A model generated the notes under the pieces. It saw only the letters and a program-made list of their open reading frames with translations. It was not told the DNA's origin and ran no database searches. Of a stretch of 64,000 bases of DNA, positions 60,042 through 64,000 are shown piece after piece. Both the position numbers and the translations under genes were made by a program. Within the stretch, counting starts at the first letter, position 1. Each line of letters opens with the position of its first letter. Origin of the DNA: Flavobacterium saliperosum (GTDB lineage: Bacteria > Bacteroidota > Bacteroidia > Flavobacteriales > Flavobacteriaceae); contig NZ_FMTY01000005.1 in assembly GCF_900100625.1 (NCBI RefSeq), forward strand, positions 62,001 through 126,000, written 5' to 3'.

Positions 60042-60074
60042 TTTCAAATTTTCAAATCTGCAAATTTTCAAATT
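60042..60074 (-). repeat. AATTTGAAA-type tandem repeat before the DUF6452 gene
   Basis: On the minus strand: CAATTTGAAAATTTGCAGAT then TTGAAAATTTGAAAATG. Units of about 8-9 bases that end exactly at the start codon. Confidence 0.65.
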
Positions 60075-60077
60075 GAT

Positions 60078-61490
60078 TTATCGTTTTTCCAAAAGTACAA
60101 CATTTTCCACATGATGTGTTTGCGGGAACATATCCACCGGACGCACTCGGGTCACTTTGTACATTTCATCCATTAAAGCCAAATCACGTGCTTGTGTAGC
60201 CGAATTACAACTCACATACACCACTTTTTCAGGAGCGATACTCAGAATTTGTTTCACTACCTCGGCATGCATTCCGTCACGCGGCGGATCGGTAATGATT
60301 ACATCCGGATGACCGTGGGTTCTGATGAAATCGTCATTGAATACGTTTTTCATGTCCCCTACGAAGAATTCACAGTTGGTAATGTTATTGCGTTTTGCGT
60401 TTTCTTTGGCATCGGCAATCGCTTCCGGAACGGCTTCCACACCGATTACTTTTTTCGCTTTTTTGGATACGAATTGCGCAATGGTTCCGGTTCCGGTATA
60501 TAAATCGTAAACCAGTTCTTCTCCGGTTAATCCTGCAAATTCTCTTGTAATCGAATACAATTCATACGCCTGTGCGGAATTCGTCTGATAGAATGATTTC
60601 GCATTGATGCTAAAGTTCAACCCTTCCATTTCTTCCAAAATATAATCCCTTCCTTTGAAAAGGATAACGTCCTGGTCGTAAATTGTATCGTTGGCTTTCT
60701 GATTGATTACATATTGTAAGGATGTGATTTCCGGGAAGCGCTCTGCCAGGAAATTCAGCAATAATTCGCGTTTTGCTTTGTCATCCTCGAAAAATTGAAT
60801 CAATACCATGATTTCCCCTGTTGAAGCGGTACGAATCATCAATGTACGCAACAAACCTTCGTGGTTTCTCGGATTGAAAAACGACAAATCATTTTCATTG
60901 GCAAATCGTCTAATCTCATTGCGGACATCGTTTGACGGATCCTGTTGCAAATGACATTTGTTGATATCCAGAATCTTATCCCACATTTTCGGAATATGGA
61001 AACCGACCGCATTTTTATTGTCCAATTCAAGATTGCTGTCAATTTCATCCTGAGTCATCCAACGCGAACTCGAGAATCCGAACTCCATTTTATTTCTGTA
61101 GAAAAATTGCTCCTTAGAACCTAAAATAGGTTCGAAATCGGGTAATTCAATTTTTCCGATTCTTTTTAAATGATTGTAAACTTCCTGATTTTTGTAGAAC
61201 AATTGCTGTTCGTATTTCATGTTTTGCCATTTACAGCCACCACAAACCCCAAAATGCTCACAAACCGGCTCGGTGCGGTGTTCTGAAAACGAATGAAATT
61301 TTATCGCTTTTCCTTCAAAATAGGATTTGCGTTTTTTGAATGTCTGCACGTCCACCACATCGCCTGGAACGACATTAGGTATAAATATAACCTGACCTTC
61401 CGGGGCTTTTGCCACCGATACGCCTTTTGCACCCGCATCAAGGACTTTTACGTTTTCGAATACGATTTTGTCTGTTTTCTTTCTTCCCAT
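60078..61490 (-). CDS. rlmD: 23S rRNA (uracil-1939-C5)-methyltransferase
   Basis: A 470-residue SAM enzyme of the RlmD/RumA family. N-terminal TRAM domain (KVLDAGAKGVSVAKAPEGQV, NVVPGDVVDVQTFKKRKSYF), Fe-S cysteines in CEHFGVCGGCKWQNM plus a later cysteine, motif I LVYDLYTGTGTIAQFVSKKA, and VVYVSCNSATQARDLALM with the catalytic cysteine. Start ATG at 61490 (MGRKKTDKIVFENV); the frame extends 7 codons further, but the -7 box TATTTTTG (61502-61495) lies in that extension. Confidence 0.93.
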   Translation of the reverse strand: MGRKKTDKIVFENVKVLDAGAKGVSVAKAPEGQVIFIPNVVPGDVVDVQTFKKRKSYFEGKAIKFHSFSEHRTEPVCEHFGVCGGCKWQNMKYEQQLFYKNQEVYNHLKRIGKIELPDFEPILGSKEQFFYRNKMEFGFSSSRWMTQDEIDSNLELDNKNAVGFHIPKMWDKILDINKCHLQQDPSNDVRNEIRRFANENDLSFFNPRNHEGLLRTLMIRTASTGEIMVLIQFFEDDKAKRELLLNFLAERFPEITSLQYVINQKANDTIYDQDVILFKGRDYILEEMEGLNFSINAKSFYQTNSAQAYELYSITREFAGLTGEELVYDLYTGTGTIAQFVSKKAKKVIGVEAVPEAIADAKENAKRNNITNCEFFVGDMKNVFNDDFIRTHGHPDVIITDPPRDGMHAEVVKQILSIAPEKVVYVSCNSATQARDLALMDEMYKVTRVRPVDMFPQTHHVENVVLLEKR

Positions 61491-61494
61491 GGCG

Positions 61495-61502
61495 CAAAAA
61501 TA
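61495..61502 (-). promoter_or_regulatory. TAnnTTTG -7 element of rlmD
   Basis: TATTTTTG ends 4 bases before the ATG at 61490. The transcript may be leaderless. An inverted repeat GGATTC/GAATCC (61503-61524) flanks it. Confidence 0.5.
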
Positions 61503-61542
61503 AGGATTCAATCAGAAACGAATCCTTTTTTGAAAAAATATA

Positions 61543-61578
61543 ATAAAAAAAATACGTCTTTTTGTTTAAAGACGTATT
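61543..61578 (-). terminator. Terminator of the lipoprotein gene at 61600
   Basis: AATACGTC and GACGTATT pair around a 12-nt loop; on the minus strand the stem is followed by a T run. Confidence 0.75.
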
Positions 61579-61599
61579 CGAAACTAAGTGTAGTCGATA

Positions 61600-62055
61600 T
61601 TAATAGTAGATATCAAAAGTTCCATCGGTAACTGAAACCGGTTCTATTATGTTAACAGTGTGCTGCATCGTGCCGGAAAATGTTCCTTTAAGTTTTTTCG
61701 CCGTGTTTTCTCCAATGGTTAGCGAAAAGGATTCCAAAGGTGCCGGTTGGTAATAGTTTCCGATTTCGGAATACTGTGCGAAATAAACTTCACCGCTGTC
61801 CCTTGTTAAATTCAATTCAAAAGTGGTGGTGGGATCACCCGATAGTTGAGCGGTTATCTCCACATCAGTATATTCCGCATATACCATAACAGCAACATTT
61901 GTAACAGTGAAATTTTTTTGAACACCGTTAATCTTTGCTGTAAATACATCTTCAGGTGTTGGAGTGGGCGAAGTGTCATTACTGTCGTCGTCATTGGAAC
62001 AGGATGAAAAGAAACCGAAAGACAGCATTGCTAAAAACAGAATTAAATTTTTCAT
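61600..62055 (-). CDS. Lipoprotein of unknown function
   Basis: A 151-residue lipoprotein: MKNLILFLAMLSFGFFSSC, lipobox. An acidic linker (DDDSNDTSPTPTPEDVF) precedes a strand-rich domain (VTNVAVMVYAEYTDVEITAQ, ESFSLTIGENTAKKLKGTFS) that resembles the DUF6252-like type; not certain. Single gene with own terminator. Confidence 0.65.
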   Translation of the reverse strand: MKNLILFLAMLSFGFFSSCSNDDDSNDTSPTPTPEDVFTAKINGVQKNFTVTNVAVMVYAEYTDVEITAQLSGDPTTTFELNLTRDSGEVYFAQYSEIGNYYQPAPLESFSLTIGENTAKKLKGTFSGTMQHTVNIIEPVSVTDGTFDIYY

Positions 62056-62233
62056 AATCAGGGTATTTTGGATTCAACATTAAGTGAATTTAACCATAAT
62101 GGCTGAATTTCTTTTTCAGCGAACAGTGAAAATCGTTATCGGTTATTGTATTATCGTTAAAGAACAATAAATAAGAAGTTACTTCCAAATACATTTGTAT
62201 TTTTGAAGTTTATTTTGAAATTCAGGAATACCT

Positions 62234-62776
62234 ATGAAAACCCACTTAGCACTTTTGCGCGGAATTAATGTTTCCGGTCATAACATGATTAAAATGGATG
62301 CCTTGAAAACAATGCTTGAAGATGTTGGTTTTCAAAACGTTCAAACCTATATACAATCGGGGAATGTTTTTGTGGATTCGGAAGATGAAAGTCCTTCAGC
62401 GGTTGGTTTTAAAATTAAGCAGGAAATTTTTAAGAGGTTTGGTCATGAGGTTCCTGTAGTGGTAATAGGGAAGGAAGATCTGGAAGCCTGTTTTAAAAAC
62501 AATCCGTATCTCAAAGAAAATCACGCGGATACTAAAAAACTGTATGTGGCGTTTATATCTAAAGAATTGGCGTCTGGTGCTTTAAACGATTTGAAAATGA
62601 GTCAGGTAAAGCCAGATGAAGCTTCGATTGATGCATCCAGAATTTATATAAAATATGATGTGGGTGCCGGAAAGACCAAATTTGATCAAAAGTACATTGA
62701 AAAGAAATTAAATGTTACGGCAACTATCCGAAATTGGAATACGGTTTCAAATTTACATGCACTGTTTTCGAAATAA
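62234..62776 (+). CDS. DUF1697-family protein
   Basis: A 180-residue soluble protein. Starts HLALLRGINVSGHNMIKMDA with the conserved LLRGINVSG, then FQNVQTYIQSGNVFVDSEDE and, near the end, TIRNWNTVSNLHALFSK (typical RNWNT). These are the DUF1697 hallmarks. Function unknown. Single gene between AT-rich gaps. Confidence 0.9.
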   Translation: MKTHLALLRGINVSGHNMIKMDALKTMLEDVGFQNVQTYIQSGNVFVDSEDESPSAVGFKIKQEIFKRFGHEVPVVVIGKEDLEACFKNNPYLKENHADTKKLYVAFISKELASGALNDLKMSQVKPDEASIDASRIYIKYDVGAGKTKFDQKYIEKKLNVTATIRNWNTVSNLHALFSK

Positions 62777-62998
62777 AGAAAATTATCACATTTTATTTGA
62801 TTTTTGTTAACCTCTTGTAATATAACTCCTTCCTTTATTTTTTGTTATAATTAACTATAAATTAATTGATATCTGTTATAAAAACACTAAATTACACTGT
62901 TAAAGTTTATTTTTTTCATTTTGAATTAGTAACTTGCGAAAAAATTAACCATTAAATAGTTACGTATAAAACAAAACTACTAAACCCCAATATTAATA

Positions 62999-64000
62999 AT
63001 GCAAGTTTTAGAAAAAATGAGTTCAGCAGAAGCAATTCAGTTAGAAGACAAATTCGGTGCGCACAATTACCACCCGTTGCCGGTTGTTTTGAGTAAAGGA
63101 GAAGGCGTATACGTGTGGGATGTGGAAGGTAAAAAGTATTATGATTTTCTATCTGCGTATTCTGCTGTAAATCAAGGACATTGTCATCCAAGGATTATAG
63201 GAGCCATGATGGAACAGGCGCAAACGCTTACCCTTACATCACGTGCTTTTTACAATGATAAATTGGGTGTTTACGAAGAGTTTGTAACCAATTATTTTGG
63301 TTTCGATAAAGTGCTTCCGATGAATACCGGCGCCGAGGCTGTGGAAACGGCTTTGAAATTGTGCCGTAAATGGGCTTATGAGAAAAAAGGAATCCATGAA
63401 AATGAGGCTCAGATAATCGTATGTGAGAATAATTTCCACGGAAGAACCACAACCATTATTTCGTTTTCCAACGATGAAAACGCGCGTAAAAACTTTGGAC
63501 CATACACCGCTGGATTTATAAAGATTGCCTATGATGATCTCGATGCTTTGGAAAAAGCAATCAGTTCTTCACCAAATATTGCCGGATTCCTTGTGGAGCC
63601 AATTCAGGGCGAAGCCGGAGTTTATGTGCCTTCTGAAGGATATTTGGCTAAAGCAAAAGTTTTATGTGAAAAATACAATGTTTTATTCATTGCCGACGAA
63701 GTTCAGACAGGAATTGCTCGTACCGGAAAATTATTAGCCGTTCACCACGAGAACGTGCAACCGGATATCTTAATTTTAGGGAAAGCATTGTCTGGAGGAG
63801 TTTATCCTGTTTCTGCCGTTTTGGCTAATGATTCCATCATGAATGTTATCAAACCGGGACAACACGGCTCTACTTTCGGCGGAAATCCCATTGCGGCTGC
63901 TGTTGCAATCGCTGCTTTGGAAGTAGTAACGGACGAGAAATTGGCTGAAAATGCCGAAAAATTAGGAAGACTTTTCCGTTCCGAGATTGGAAAATATATT
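62999..64000 (+). CDS. rocD: Ornithine-oxo-acid aminotransferase, 5' part (runs off the right edge)
   Basis: 334 codons are in the window. PLP enzyme that converts ornithine and 2-oxoglutarate to glutamate semialdehyde and glutamate. Visible: [72 protein letters not shown] and [17 protein letters not shown] with the PLP lysine, then [11 protein letters not shown]. The first ATG (62999) gives [19 protein letters not shown]; the second in-frame ATG (63017) is a possible alternative. The next part lies beyond the window. No clear -7 box; the 222-base leader is AT-rich. Confidence 0.95.
   Translation, partial: MQVLEKMSSAEAIQLEDKFGAHNYHPLPVVLSKGEGVYVWDVEGKKYYDFLSAYSAVNQGHCHPRIIGAMMEQAQTLTLTSRAFYNDKLGVYEEFVTNYFGFDKVLPMNTGAEAVETALKLCRKWAYEKKGIHENEAQIIVCENNFHGRTTTIISFSNDENARKNFGPYTAGFIKIAYDDLDALEKAISSSPNIAGFLVEPIQGEAGVYVPSEGYLAKAKVLCEKYNVLFIADEVQTGIARTGKLLAVHHENVQPDILILGKALSGGVYPVSAVLANDSIMNVIKPGQHGSTFGGNPIAAAVAIAALEVVTDEKLAENAEKLGRLFRSEIGKYI

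Noticed and set aside
1..64000. tRNA, rRNA, CRISPR arrays, insertion sequences and prophage
   Set aside because: No cloverleaf, rRNA-like block, regular spacer-repeat array, transposase or phage gene was recognised on either strand by eye.

Overview
The window reads as a chromosomal segment from a member of the Flavobacteriaceae (Bacteroidota), most likely Flavobacterium or a close relative. Support: TAnnTTTG-type promoter elements and few Shine-Dalgarno sequences, a T9SS C-terminal sorting domain, a serine palmitoyltransferase/capnine-type synthase, many lineage-typical small lipoproteins and DUFs, and AT-rich intergenic DNA holding palindromic and short tandem repeats. No rRNA, tRNA, CRISPR array, transposase or phage gene was recognised.

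Layout. 1-0.8 kb: a TetR regulator coupled to a TolC-like gene that runs off the left edge, with an operator palindrome. 0.8-1.2 kb: a divergent intergenic region holding a probable small RNA. 1.2-12.4 kb: sphingolipid/sulfonolipid synthase, GNAT and outer-membrane proteins, a yfhO-crcB-glycosyltransferase operon, a secreted M28 peptidase. 12.4-27 kb: uvrA, an ECF sigma factor broken by an in-frame amber codon, nth without its Fe-S cysteines, bcp, an MBL hydrolase, a dihydroorotase-like protein without its metal-binding histidines, a BatA/vWA protein and a DEAD-box helicase.

27.3-34.4 kb: a metal-efflux island of about 7 kb (outer membrane channel, HME-RND pump, adaptor, two His-rich exported proteins) inserted in the 3' part of a TIGR02757-family gene. 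The intact gene at 34120-34884 appears to be a hybrid whose 3' end came with the island; the displaced original 3' end survives as a fragment at 27081-27351. This is the clearest accessory region.

34.9-46.3 kb: LolD-type ABC ATPase, msrA, folE, an operon with acyl-CoA reductase, a HAD phosphatase, serC and serA, then a ferredoxin, ychF and small conserved genes. 46.5-51.2 kb: the two subunits of a type IIA topoisomerase. 51.2-64 kb: rhomboid protease, TerC, murQ, a ZIP transporter, three methyltransferases including rlmD, DUF pairs, and the start of rocD (ornithine aminotransferase) at the right edge.

Most of the window is housekeeping sequence. The points most worth a second look are the efflux island and its target-gene repair, the candidate sRNA between divergent genes, the amber codon in the sigma factor, the degenerate dihydroorotase, the structured intergenic element at 54 kb, and several intergenic repeat families. 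Family names given as DUF numbers and comparisons with other flavobacteria come from memory, not from searches.
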